A stretch of 64,000 bases of DNA from Silene conica. Taxonomy: Eukaryota; Streptophyta; Magnoliopsida; Caryophyllales; Caryophyllaceae. The stretch is taken from NCBI GenBank assembly GCA_029255685.2, contig CM055316.2:83388861-83452860 (forward strand), given 5' to 3'. Under the pieces are notes generated by a model. It was not told the DNA's origin. It did no database searches and saw only the letters and a list, made by a program, of their open reading frames with translations. Below are positions 44,945 to 57,400 of this stretch, one piece after another; positions within the stretch are counted from its first letter, which is position 1; each line of letters starts with the position of its first letter. A program made the position numbers and the translations under genes.

Positions 44945-46580
44945 CTTGTTCTATTCATTGTCAATGGTCTTTCGTTGAACCATTGAGATTCATTCATGGA
45001 GGGTAAAAAAAAGGAATTAATTGATTACATACAATAATTAATAGTATTGTATATTTGTATATGCGAATGTTCCATTTACACACTTTGTTTTTTCTCATTT
45101 GTATTAATCTATGATTATTGTTTGCCTTTTTTAAAATTCTAATAACTTTTAATTTTTAATAAAAAAATTTCTTTTAAATGCAATTTTAACAATTTATTAT
45201 ATTATTTTTATTTATTTTTTCAGAATTTTTTATGTGCAAGTTTTACCCATCACTGTTGAGTAATAGTTGATTTATTGAAGAAACTATCTACATAATTTTT
45301 TTAAAAAAGAATATTGGTATATTTTTTTGTTTGTCATTTTTCTCTTTTTTGGGTGTTTTAAGTCAATTCTTTTATATTAGTAGTTATTAGTTTATTATTT
45401 TTGTTGTGCTTCTAATTAGTAAGGTTATTGTTAAAAATATTGAAATATTGTTCTTCTATTAATAATTTAGCAATATCATATAAAAATGTAATTTATATCA
45501 GACAATTTAATCTACATATATACGTACAAAAACAATTAAATCATTCATTGAACATGGAGGGTCCACTAAAATTTTACTTTGAAAAATTGACTTTCAACCA
45601 CGGAGCGATACCTCAGCTCCGTGGTTGTTGCTTTAATAAAGAAGATACACGGTTTTCAGGCATTTGGAGTCCCGGAATAGAAATGTCGAAAAATCGCGCA
45701 GATAATCTCGTGTCAGATAAGTGGGCACGCAAATTTTCAAAAACAACAGAGTACGTCATAAACCAATATCGGCCGAAAATCGGATAATTGTGTAAAAGTG
45801 ATATACAGTTAATTTTTGGGTATGAAATCGAATAAAATACCTTAGGATGCAACCTACAACACATGGTAGGAAAACCGGCAGAAAAAGTAACGTTGTCCAC
45901 TACAATCACTCCAACGACTCAAAATAAAGTGTATTATACATTTATACTTGGTTTTGAAGCCTTTGGAATTCCAAAAAATATCAAAAATCGCATTGACAGT
46001 TACTTAGAGTCGGAATAACGCAGATTACAAATTTCCAAAAACAACAGAGGCTGTTTGAGGTTACCGAAATTATTATTCTAGTTTAAAATAGCAACGACGA
46101 AAAAATAATTCAACCTAAACTGGAAGAAATGTCTTACATTACCGAAATTATTATTCTAGCTTGCATTTTTACTAAAAATGGTTTTAATTAGGAATGTATT
46201 TCGGTCGGAAACTCGAACCGAAACTCCGAAAAAAAAAAAAAAAGATTGACGAAGGAATTCAAGTTCAATAGCCAAGAAACAGCTTCAATTAACCTGGTAG
46301 ACTCCAAAAAATTCTTTCCTGGATTAGATCATTACCATTTTCAGCATACACATAATACTACTAAATAGCATCTCTACCGGATCTCGGGAATCGGGATTAT
46401 CAAAACTCTTCAGCCATAATAATAACTAAATTCACTAAGAGTCGGCATATATACATGGCCGCAACAATTACCGTCACCAAGAGGATCCGTCCCTGCCCTC
46501 CCTGGCCTTGTCGAGACATATGATAAACCTTCTGTCTCGTTCCATAGTTGAGAGAGCGGTAATTTTTGTTCTAAGCATCG
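44945..46580. other. Intergenic, with decayed repeat of about 310-bp spacing
   Basis: Two related passages (GGAGTCCCGGAATAGAAATG...CAAAAACAACAGAG near 45668-45750 and GGAATTCCAAAAAATATC...CAAAAACAACAGAG near 45965-46048) suggest an old repeat. A 12-bp perfect stem, CAACCACGGAGC/GCTCCGTGGTTG with a 9-base loop, is at 45595-45627. No gene is supported. Confidence 0.4.
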
Positions 46581-46586
46581 GACATA

Positions 46587-49500
46587 TCATTGTGTGAGTC
46601 TTTGCGTGTCATTTTCGTCATTAAGAGTCTCGATGAGAAGGGGAGGAGCGTACTGAGCTGTGCCCTGATGCTCCTCCGCGTCTTGGCAAAATGATAGGAT
46701 AATGGTATCAATCGACATCTCCACGACACCAAAAAACAATGTGGCTACGATATAGCCGAGAGCCCAACACGCCTGCGTGTAAGTATGTTGAACTGTTATT
46801 CAGACTACTTTTATAGGTAGGTCTAACAAGGGCTAGATCTTGAATAAAGACAAAAATTAATTAAAATAAAAAATAAAGTAAAATAAATTATAGGAACTAG
46901 TTCCTTTCCAAATGGTCTGAAATGAACCTGTTGGAACATGTTTAGGAACTGGTTTGCATGTGGTAACTAGGGCTTGATAAAATAACAAAATCAGGAACTA
47001 GGTATAGTAAATAGGTTAAGAAGTATATATTAGTAATGCAGGAACTCGGTCTAGGTAAGGCTACAAGAACGACAGAAACATAGTCTCAGAGAAACGGGTT
47101 TCACAGGGTTTTGTTTCTGATGAAGTGTATATACTAAATTTACGAGTGCATAGCAAAAAAGTCACGGAAAAACAGCATACCAGCACCGGGAACAATGGAG
47201 ACGAGATTTTGTTGTGGGCCGACTTGTACTTGTAAGAATCGAGCATGAGGAAACCGAATAACGCGCTTGACAAACTAACGCATAACTTTCCAAGCGAAAG
47301 AATGACGTCTCCAATCACATTTACCTTCCCGATTCTTAATATGTTGTTCATAATTAAACTTGTCGCGATAGCAGACGATTTGAAGAAGCTTTTACCCGTT
47401 ATGGCAATCTGCACACCGTAATTCCAAATGTAAAAACGCGAATTTCACAATAACCCGATCTAATGTTTGAAATCAACGAAGCTTACCATTATATAAGCAT
47501 TACGGTTTACAGATTTAAGGGTCCATTCGACAGACTTCAAGCAGAAAGCAGAAGAATGATAGACTATCTTCCGGAACCAATTATCGGGTGTAATATAGGA
47601 AACTTTCAGCTTCCGGCGAATTGACTCGAGTATAAACCGTATAGACTCCACGAACGAGAGAAGCAGAGAACCAATAGCAACGGAACCCAGATTGTACCGG
47701 AGAAGCCTCTTCATTGAGCCGAAAACAGGAAGAAATGGAATATCTGGCTGCAAATACATTGTACATTGTTAGACTAAATTAGATTTCGAGAAGTAGCGAG
47801 GCTAGATGCCTACAAGTTTCCCGCTTTGCAAACGATGGGATGTATATATTCTCGATTGTATATGATCTATTAGGGGTGAGCAAAACCGTATACCCGGTAC
47901 GGGTTTGAAAACGGATCCGATACGGTTTTAACCGTATATACGGTTTTCGGGTACCCGGAAAAACCGTGTATACGGAATCCGTATATACGGATACGGTTTG
48001 GTGAGAAATGCCCAATTAAATATTGCAGTTAATTAGTTATTCAAGTGCTAATAATTACATCTAACATGCCTACATCTAATGAAAGACTAATTTTTTATTT
48101 ATTAAGATAAGTTAGTAAAATAAGTCATAAAAAAACCATTTAGAATGGAAGTTGAAAGCTGAACGTTTCATTCATTTTTTTATACAAAAGTTTCAAATCA
48201 TGTCGAAAACCGTATATACAGTTTCATTTTTTCCCGACCCGGATACGGCACGGTATTGCGTATCGTATATACGGAAATTCGTATAATTCAAACCGTATAC
48301 CGTATCGGAATTTTTTGCCAATTCTCGTTTGAACTTTCCAATCTATTCTAATGATGATAGGATTTCTTGACGCGAAAACGTAAGCATAATTTTTCAAGTC
48401 CACCACTGACAACCCCGATTCAATCAAGCAATCAGCAATAACAACAACGAATCGAAGTTTATTGAAGTTGGTTACTCACCGAGGCATCACCACGAGCCCA
48501 ATAGTAAGAAGCAACAGATCCAGCAATGACGGTAGATGAAGAAGCTATGAAGAAATGTGTCGCCCAATAACCACCCAACAAATGAAAGAGAATGGCAATT
48601 CCGATATGAGGGGTATAATGAATGCTGTAACCACAACAGCGTTCACAGCTGACCCGCTTTGATACGAGATCATAAGCACAGCAGTTGGAATTGCAATTAT
48701 TTTGACGAATCTCTCCGGAACTAAACAAATGAAAGGCAGCTGATAACCAAATCATGTAAAATATTGCAAGAATGGTAAATGGTATGACGGGAAATATCAT
48801 AAGAGCTTGGACTTCTCCGATGACCTTTGCAGCCACCTGGAAAATAGTCAAGTAATGTGTCACCGGAAGAACTCGTGAATAATCGAATCACTTATAAATA
48901 ACTCGTGAATAGTCAAGTAATGTGACACGGGACACGGCATCCCATGAAATTTAGGACACGGGACACGACATTTAAAAATAATAAAATATATATTTTATGC
49001 TTATAAATAACGTATAATTTTATTTTTATTATATATTTGAAACTAAATTTAAACAAGTAAAGGTACAATTTGACCTTTACTATAACTAATTTTCATTTTT
49101 CCACCCAAAATCATCTTTTGATCGATCTTTTTTAAAATTTTATTACTTGCCTAACCTATAATATGTTTAGCCATGTGTCTAACGAGTGTCGGGTGTCCGA
49201 CTGTCGGACACGGTGTAAGACACGGGACGTCTAATTAATAGAAGTGTCCATGCTGCCTAGGAGTTAGTTATGAACAAGGGTCTATGGTATGAACTATGAA
49301 GTCGTATCCGCTTGAGATGCGAGAACGGAATGAAAAACGGGTCTGGTGTCGAGTCAAAATCATATCAGAAAGATTTATACTTGCCTTTAGAACCGATGTC
49401 GCCATAATTATACGCCTAACAATAGCAATAGAAGCAAGGAGGGAAATTCCCATAACAACCGTCATCACGACAGCAGCAACACGCATATGAGTTAATTCCT

Positions 49501-52202
49501 GTTACAGAAAATATTCGACAATTAAAAAAAAACTCGAAAACCATCTAACTTAAATATTTATAATCGAGAAAATGAAGACCTTACCCTTCCATATACATGA
49601 GTATACGGATCATGCTCGCCAATAATCGGTGTCACAGCATCATTTCCCATCCATCCAGCTATTTATGGCAAAATAAATAAATAAATTACAACAGAGAATT
49701 AATAAGGCGACCGTAAAGCATTTGATTAGAAAATTTCCCGATATTCTATCACATTCTAACCTTTTAAATAGAAAAACATTGTGACTGATATCACAAGAAT
49801 GTTGAAGAGTACGACTGTTATCCACGGCATCCCAGAGACAAAATGTCGAATCAGAAGCAACCAAATCACTGACAGAAAAAGTGGCACGAGTGCTCCACAA
49901 ACTATCAATACCGGCCATGATTTTCCAATGTCTGCCATGTATCGCTGCATGTGGCAGATTTTCAGAACACTGTGATATGCTTCTCAAACGTCGAACCGTA
50001 GAAGTGTAAGAGCACAAACCTTTAAGACGGCAGACCGAGTGTTAATTGATTTGTGAATTGATTTGTCTATTTCAAGCCCGTCATTGATCCTTACTCCGCC
50101 CATCTGCTGCCAATGTCGTAAAGACATATTTGAAGGACGGGCTATAAACTGACAGCTCCAGAAAACTAGAAAGCAATAGACGGAAAAGGATTTAGTCGAG
50201 ACTCATCAACCAAGTACAGACTCAAGATCTATGTTACTTCGACTCTTCACTTCTGAATCTGTTAGAATATAAAACAAATCAAGGAACTCCAACCATCGGC
50301 TTAAGCTTTTGGTTGAGTTGGTTTCTTGACATGATATCAGAGCCATGTGACCAAAGGTCACGAGTTCGAATCTCACCCCCCTCCATTCTAAAGTGGATAA
50401 TCGAAACAGGCAAGGGAATCCCGCTGCACCCACACTTCAAGCCCAAAAAGAAAAAAGGGCCTTCGTGTGAGGGGAGTGTTGGAATATAAAACGAATCAAG
50501 GAACTCCAACCATCGGCTTAAGCTTTTGGTTGAGTTGGTTTCTTGACAGAATCCTGCTTTTGGTTGAGTTGGTTTCTTGACAGAATCCCATATCTGTGTC
50601 TCACAAGACGCTCACTGGTATGGGTTCGTAATCTGTACCTAACCCTCACCAATCTGAAACACTCGGATATATGAATCATTAACACATACTCACCATTAAC
50701 ACTCGGATAAATGACGGGATAGCAAGGTCCTTGAAGTTGAAGTGAGGTATTCCTCATATCAGGGCTGAGGAACTCAAAATAATCATAGTTCCGGTCAATC
50801 CATTCATCTACACTGAGGTGTATATCTCCATCCGGATAATCGCAGACCCAACTTAGCGAATCTTCTGCTGGAAAAGGGCAATCCAATAAACAAATGCTTC
50901 TTGCATCCTCTAGCTTAAAATCGCTTTTCTTCACTCCGCTTTCATAAACCTGGTTTGGATTCATCCAATATCTGAGTTCCAATTCACGGAGATCAGGATT
51001 CGCATGTCTATCACCACAAAGATTCCCTTTATAATCCAGCCCATACGTTAACCTGGTAAAGCGATAAATCGAATCAAACACTAAACTAGAAATACACTAA
51101 AGCCATCAGATTGCAGGAAAGGCAACAATGGTAACAAGTCCTAACTAACGAGGGCGAGTAAACAATTACCAATCATACATACTCGATCAGAATCAGCTGA
51201 ACTAAACCGACAAATTAACCACAACCACACAACACGCTCCAGTAGTAGTATAAGATTCAAATGTGCTAACCAAAATTGGGAAATGGATCCTCTCCATTTC
51301 TTTTCTCTCCATTTCCTCTCACAAACATTACTATATTATATATTCCAATCCCTTTCATTTACCTTTTTATTTCCAAATAAATTTACAACCATCCGATCGT
51401 TCCCAAATTAATCCGAACCGTTTGAGAAGTAATGGACCTCCATTTCTTTTCGAGAAATGGAGAGGATCCTTACTCCCAAAATTGAGTCTATACTTTTCGG
51501 GATGACGAAACTTCCATCTCTTTGGACAAGCTGCAGCACAGATTACTTAACCAAATTGTACACTACTAAATTCAGCATCAGGAACAGCAGAATGCTCCAA
51601 AACCCGATACTTTCGCCACGAATCTTAACCCAAAATACCTCAAACAAACCCCTAAATTAAATCCAAGATGCACAAAATTTATACAAGAAACAAATCTAGG
51701 TAAACAAAAAAAAAAACAGAAATTTACCATAAAAGGGCACAACTTGTTCATACATTCTACAAATTAACACAACAATCAAAATCAAAATCAAAAACCCATT
51801 ACAAGAAAGAATAAAATATGAACTGGGTTTTCTTAACAGTAGGTCTTGCTTAAAACCGTCTTTAATTTAAGACCACCCTCATTTAAATCGGTTTAACTTA
51901 AGACGGTTTTAAATAAGAATTCAACAACAAACCTCATTTAAATCGGTTGTGAGGGTCGACTTAACTTCAATTTAAGACGGTTTTAAACAAGAATTCGACA
52001 ACAAAAAAAAAAAAGATAGAAAATTTACTAACCTAAGTGGGTTACCCTGATTGAATCCAAAGCTAGAGTTAACAATCATACCAACCCAGAAAGCAATAAA
52101 GATGATAAGAAACACAACATCTTTACATTTCCTATCTTTCTTAATAATCCCACCAAGCTGAGTTCCATCACTAGATGGATACCTCCCTATAACTGGCCTC
52201 AT
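46587..52202 (-). CDS. CHER1: Choline transporter-like protein (CHER1/CTL1 type)
   Basis: Ten exons in minus order: 52202-52033, 51052-50694, 50165-50020, 49944-49761, 49658-49585, 49498-49385, 48836-48480, 47747-47487, 47408-47181, 46772-46587; all in phase, 692 residues. It follows Arabidopsis CHER1/CTL1 throughout: GRYPSSDGTQLGGIIKK, the first membrane segment, NSSFGFNQGNPLRLTYGLDY, a Cys-rich outer loop (CLLDCPFPAEDSLSWVCDYP, NTSLQLQGPCYP sequon), then about nine further membrane segments, the NCNSNCCAYDLVSKRVSCE loop, NAYIMIAITGKSF and RIGKVNVIGDVI. This PF04515 family acts at the plasma membrane and trans-Golgi; CHER1 affects choline homeostasis, sieve-plate pores and plasmodesmata. Intron 6 uses a GC donor. 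Introns 1, 2, 6 and 7 hold transposons. Confidence 0.92.
47871..48327. mobile_element. hAT-like MITE with CCGTATAC-rich arms in CHER1 intron 7
   Basis: It begins TAGGGGTGAGCAAAACCGTA and ends near TTTTTTGCCAATTCTC, a diverged inverse. Both arms are packed with CCGTATATACGG-like palindromes around an AT core. No target duplication is clear. Confidence 0.55.
48922..49260. mobile_element. TIR element with CTAGGTAGCAC-type ends (copy 3), left end lost
   Basis: The body matches the copy at 12914-13246 closely (CCCATGAAATTTAGGACACG, AACAAGTAAAGGTACAATT, TTTTGATCGATCTTTTTTAA, CATGTGTCTAACGAGTGTCG) and ends CATGCTGCCTAGG. It lies in intron 6 of the choline transporter-like gene. Confidence 0.7.
50260..50548. 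mobile_element. Complete TRIM (miniature LTR retrotransposon) in CHER1 intron 2
   Basis: Two 72-bp LTRs (50260-50331 and 50477-50548), TGTT(A/G)GAATATAAAAC... to ...GGTTTCTTGACA, differ at two positions. The interior begins TGATATCAGAGCC, a primer-binding site complementary to initiator tRNA-Met with one change, and a purine-rich GTGAGGGGAG precedes the right LTR. GAATC flanks both sides (50255-50259 and 50549-50553). The whole element is 289 bp with no coding capacity. Confidence 0.93.
51278..51477. mobile_element. MITE in CHER1 intron 1
   Basis: Ends GGGAAATGGATCCTCTCC and GGAGAGGATCCTTACTCCC are inverted with continuation CATTTCTTTTC/GAGAAATGG. AAAATT flanks both sides (51272-51277 and 51478-51483). 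200 bp; superfamily unclear. Confidence 0.75.
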
Positions 52203-52685
52203 TTAGAGAGAGAAAGCTCGAAACTTTCTAGAGAGAGAGAGAGTAAAACAAGGGTTTCTGAAAGTGAAAGTGACAAAAGATCAGCAGTTTCTTTTACACA
52301 CTGCACTGTTCACACAGCAGTGTTACTGCAAACGCCAAACAGTTGGTCTGGTTTAAAACCGTCTTAACTTAACTAAATCGGGTTGAAACTTGAAAGTCGT
52401 TTTGAATTTAAGACGGAAATGGGGTGCAAATCACAGAAAAAACACAGTGAAGTAGTGAAGTAGATTAGTAGTGTGAGGAAAAGTGTGAAACAAAACTAAG
52501 AGATTCTTGGCTTAAGAACTGGTGCATAATAAATTCACTTCACTTTCTCTCCACTTAGTTTTTAGTTTTAGTAAAGTGTTATTTATTGTCCCAACTCCGA
52601 ACTGATAACGTCACTCGAAAATCAATTACATATGTCTATTCCCGTTTAAAATCGATACGTATGATTATCGACTATTGGAATATTT

Positions 52686-53190
52686 TCGTTTATACTATGG
52701 AAGCAATAACATTTCATGCATTTTTATTGGGCCGTGTTTTAAGGGAATGATTTTTTTATTTGAGCAGGACCCCACTTTTTATCGTTGCTCCTTCTATCAT
52801 TCATTACCCACTTAAAACTTTATTCAATATTAAAAAAAAATTAAAAAAACTTTATTCAATAATAAAAAAAAAATTTATTACAAATAAAATGTGAATATTA
52901 AAAAGTCACAATTTAAACACAAGAACAACTAAAAAAATATTATATTCAGAAAAATTGACAGTTAAAAAAATACACAAGTATACCGTAATAAAAAGACACG
53001 GGGATTAGTATTTTTAATAAAAAAAATCCGTCAATTAAATCGTAACAACTAACAAATAAAATTTCTATATTTTATATTGATGGTTTATAGTAATTTCTAT
53101 ATTTTCTACTGGATTTTTATGTTAAATTATATTTGTATTAATTAGTCAAACATATTTATGAAAAATCTAACAGACTCGCACAAGTGTTTA
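52686..53190 (+). mobile_element. Helitron fragment (family of 32843-33439), plus strand
   Basis: From TTTATACTATGGAAGCAATA onwards it follows the minus-strand reading of the 32843-33439 Helitron: TGCATTTTTATTGG, TTTGAGCAGGACCCCACTTT, AAATAAAATGTGAATATTAAA, GACAGTTAAAAAAATACA, AATAAAAAAAATCCGTCAAT and TTAATTAGTCAAACATATTT. The 3' hairpin and CTRR end are not seen. Confidence 0.7.
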
Positions 53191-54024
53191 GGAGCGAGGT
53201 TATTTCCGCACTTTATTACTTTTAAAATACAATAAAAAAAAACTAGACTTTAACAGTTTAACAGTTTAATTAATAGTGATTTAGGACAAAGATAGTTTTA
53301 TTCCACTACTTTTTTGGTGATTTTCTTTGTTAAATTCTACTTTTGTAATCATGTTTGAGACAAGATTTAAGACAATAAAAATATGGTCCATAGTCAGTTT
53401 TGATGGGGCTATATCATGGGGAGAAGAGATTGGTGTCAGCAATTATTATTTTTAATAGTATCGTCTTTTTATATCAGTCGGTCTCTCTTAAAACGGTCAT
53501 CTTTTACGTCTTAGGTATTGTGTGTTTGTGTTATTTGCCTCATTCATTTTTTGACCCGTTTCTCTGTTAGGACGGATATGTCCGTCTTGTGCGAGAATTT
53601 GTCCTTTTGTTTTGTTGTGCTTTTGGGTTTTGATTTTGTAATTATGGTGGCAAGACGGATTTAATCATACAGTTATATTATCCTGTCTGACGATCTCATC
53701 CCTTAACTTTTTAGCAAAAAATAATGACCTTTTATACCAAAAATAGTCACATTTCATATACACAATTGCTCATACAATATTTTCTGGATCTTTAGAACAC
53801 AAGTTTAGATTCAGATTTGTGTTTTTTTTTGTTCGGGTCGATTATCGAATCAACAGCATTGAGAATGGAAGCGGAATTCTCGCTATTTCTTTGAAGAAAA
53901 TGGAGGGTCTATTATCGAATTAACGGTTCAGAATAAAATCCCAATCATTAATTAGAAATTAATAAAGAAATGGACAGGATCGAAACTCGTGTTTTTTCAA
54001 GTAGAAACCAGACTCCTTAAATAT
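53191..54024. other. No gene seen
   Basis: Intergenic AT-rich sequence between a Helitron fragment and a hAT MITE. No protein-like frame. Confidence 0.4.
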
Positions 54025-54032
54025 GTTACAAT

Positions 54033-54342
54033 TAGAGGTGTGCAAAATCAGGCCCGGACCGGAAAAATGGACCGAACCGGACCGAAATCTACAGGACCGG
54101 ACCGAAATCTACCGGCCTGGAACCGGAATTAAAAAATTCGTGCGGTCTCCGACTCTCCGGTCCACCATTTTTTAAGATTCCGGGTTCCGGTCCGGAGCGG
54201 TCCAGGACCGGTTTTTTCGGGTTCCGGTCCGAAATTTTTAAATTCCGGTCCGGCCCCGGTCTATCAGTTTTGCCCATTCTGGTTCCGGTCCAAACCTGTT
54301 CCGATCCGGTCCGGTCCGATCTTGGACCGGTGCACAGCCCTA
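54033..54342. mobile_element. hAT-type MITE with CCGGTCC-rich body, 8-bp TSD
   Basis: Starts TAGAGGTGTGCAAAATC, ends GGTGCACAGCCCTA, with GTTACAAT at 54025-54032 and 54343-54350. The 310-bp body is dominated by GGACCGG/CCGGTCC words. Confidence 0.92.
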
Positions 54343-54470
54343 GTTACAATACCAAAAATGTTTCAAAATAAAGGCTTGTGAACCATAGATTACAAGTTCG
54401 ATCCCCCTAGACAAAATAAACCCGACAAAACTCAGAAAAGCGAGTGTTTTTACGATGAATCGACAGAGCT

Positions 54471-57400
54471 TCACTCGATCAGCTTGCTTGTTTCTTCATC
54501 TACATCTATGTCAGCAGCTTTCATCCTCTCCAAAATGTCACCAACTTCATTACCATGTCTTATATTGGCTCGAAGCAACGCAGAGTACATCTCTTGGTTC
54601 ATAGGAACCAACTTACTCAATACTTCTACAAATCGGTCTACTTTTTCCATTTCTCCTTCGTCACCAAGCCACTTGAGGATGCTCGAGAGAGCTTCATGAT
54701 TCGGAACCCAGCCTTCATATTCCGGGACTAGTTCAAGTGCTTTCGTCATGCACTCTAAAGCCTTCGCCATATCCCCACACTTGATATGCCCACTACTAAC
54801 GATGCTCCATGTATTCGAGGTTAGGGTTTCCCCTTTGCTAATAATATCCTCGAGTAATTTTTCCGCTTTCTCGACCTCCCCCTTCCGAGAGTAGCCAAGT
54901 AGAAGACTATTCGGGACACGGATATCATATGAATTACCAGATGACTCCCACTCCTGTAATATCGCCTCGGCCTCTTGAAACGCGTCTATTTTAGTCAAAG
55001 AGCCGATCATGACCCTATAATCAACGTTAATTTGTGCTTTACAGACCCGTTTGTGTAGCCTCCACATATTTATTATCTGCGACAAATCCCCGAGCTTTGT
55101 ATACAGAGTAATCAAATGCATTATGCCGACAGCGTTTTGAGAAACATTATTCTCGGCCTTTTGTAAGTAGTATTTTGCCTTGTCCTTGAAACCCACGTCG
55201 ATAAAGGAACTAGCAATCAAACAGTACATGGACCAGTCCATCAAGCGGCGTTGTTCAGTTTCCATTATATTCACTAACTTCTCGAGGCTAGCAGTATCAG
55301 AGTTCGATGCCAAGGTTTTAACGCAGCTTTTAAAGCCGATACTGTCTGGTTTTATACGAGCTTTCTTCATCTCTTTTAGCAACTTTGGAATCTCGTCAAC
55401 TTGTCCGATCTTACTATATAGGGACATAATATCGTTGTAAGCTAGGGCACTTTTGATAAGCCCGTTGTCTTTCATCGTCTGGAACTGAGATAGAGCCTTA
55501 TCTACGAGATTTGCTTTCACGTAACAATTAAGCAGGACACCGTGCATCCTTTCAGAATGAGCATTCGCTTCCTTGAAGAATTTTTCAGCAGCATCAACGC
55601 CGTGTACCTGACTCGTGAGATCTAGTTGCACTGCAAGATCCAAGTAATTCGGACGGCCAACGCATCTTCTAGTCATCCACTCTGAAACCTGTCGTCATTA
55701 ACAGCCAATTCAACTGAATTTTGAAATATAAAGATTAAGAAGTAACAACATGGTGTTCGGTTTTGTTTGTAATTCCTGCATATAGATCACAAACCCTATG
55801 ACATAGAAAATAGATCGAATCGCCAAAACCGAAAGAATGAGTAACTAACAACCGTAACCAGGAGATGAGCTAGTAAAGAGCAAGGTGCGGCAAACACTAC
55901 CCCTAAACCAAAATCCTAGCTCCGTCCTGACCACAATCGCAGCCAAACCAACCCCTGTCCACAAAAAGTACAATTCTTTTGTCACCCTCATTCTCGGTTT
56001 TCTCTAGATTGTCCAATCACTTAACATGTACAAACCCTATGACATAGAAAACAGATCGAATCACCAAAACCTCGAGAATGAGTAACTAACAACCATAACC
56101 AGGATACTCCAAGCTAGTAAAGAGCAAGGTGCAGCAAACACTACCCCTAAACCAAAATCCTAGCTCCGTCCTGACCACAATCGCAACCAAACCAACCCCT
56201 GCCTACAAAAAGTACAATTCTTTTTGTCACCCTCATTCTCGTTTTTCTCTAGATTGTCCAATCTCTTAACATGTACAAACCCTATAACATAAAAAACAAG
56301 ATTGAATCGCCAAAACCTCAAGAATGAGTAACTAACAACCGTAACCAGGAGATGAGCTAGTAAAGAGCAAGGTGCGGCAAACAATACCCCTAAACCAAAA
56401 TCCTGGCTCCGTCCTAACCACAATCGCAACCCAACCGACCCCTGTCCACAGAAAGTACAATTCTTTTGTCACCCTCATTCTCGTTGTTCTCTAGATTGTC
56501 CAATCTCTTAACATGTACAAACCCTATAACATAGAAAACAAGATTGAATTGCCAAAACCCAAAGAATGAGTAACTAACAACCATAACCAGGATATAAGCT
56601 ACTAAAGAGCAAGGTGCGGAAATCACTACCCCTAAACCAAAATCCTGGCTCCGTCCTGACCACAATCGCAACCAAACCAACCCCTGTCCACATATGGGGT
56701 CAAGAGAGCTCTTATATGTATCAATGTATGCAACCTCACCCCCTCATTCGTGACGGAAAAAGTGAACATTAACACCTGAAAAGCAACCCTTACTATCATT
56801 TCATCACTAGAACATACAATCATTAACCAAAAGTTTCAAACTGTTAATTGACAAGTCGAGGCAAACGCCCGTACTACTAACCTCCCACCTCCCACCTTGA
56901 CCCTAAACCCTAAACCCTAAACCCTAAACCCACCTTGACCACCTCCCACTCGTTCATTTGTTGTCTTATTCCATTTTGGGTATCTCGCTCAATTGCTGTC
57001 ATTTCTATTTTAAAAATGAACTTAATGAGCAATTTGATCATTCTCACACACGATTTGATCACTTGTAATTTAGTAATTAGTCCCCTCCTCTTCACTTCGC
57101 CTTTTGTGCCAAAACCAAAGGACAACAATTGACTGGGACGGAGGGAGTACGTCATAATATATCAAAGTTACAAACAACAGTAACTTAGTCCCGAAATGTG
57201 TTTTGAGGTCGCCTGACATGAATAATCATCTGAAACCGTCAAGGGCATCCAACAAAGTTCGATAATATATCAAAGTTACAATCTTTATAACAAAGGGTAA
57301 TCTAAAAACATACTTAAATTAATAAAATAACAATTTTTTTAAAAAAACAAACCTCAAGGGCACGATCAAGAAGGTTTTTTTTACAAAGAGTATGAATAAT

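Noticed and set aside
45428..45909. 119- and 98-codon frames on opposite strands
   Set aside because: They overlap each other in a decayed repeat region, with no recognisable domain or splice context.
55890..56823. Minus-strand frames with repeated RSQDFGLGV-like and SYSFLRFW-like segments
   Set aside because: They are readings of the 242-bp tandem repeat inside the PPR intron; real exons splice over it.
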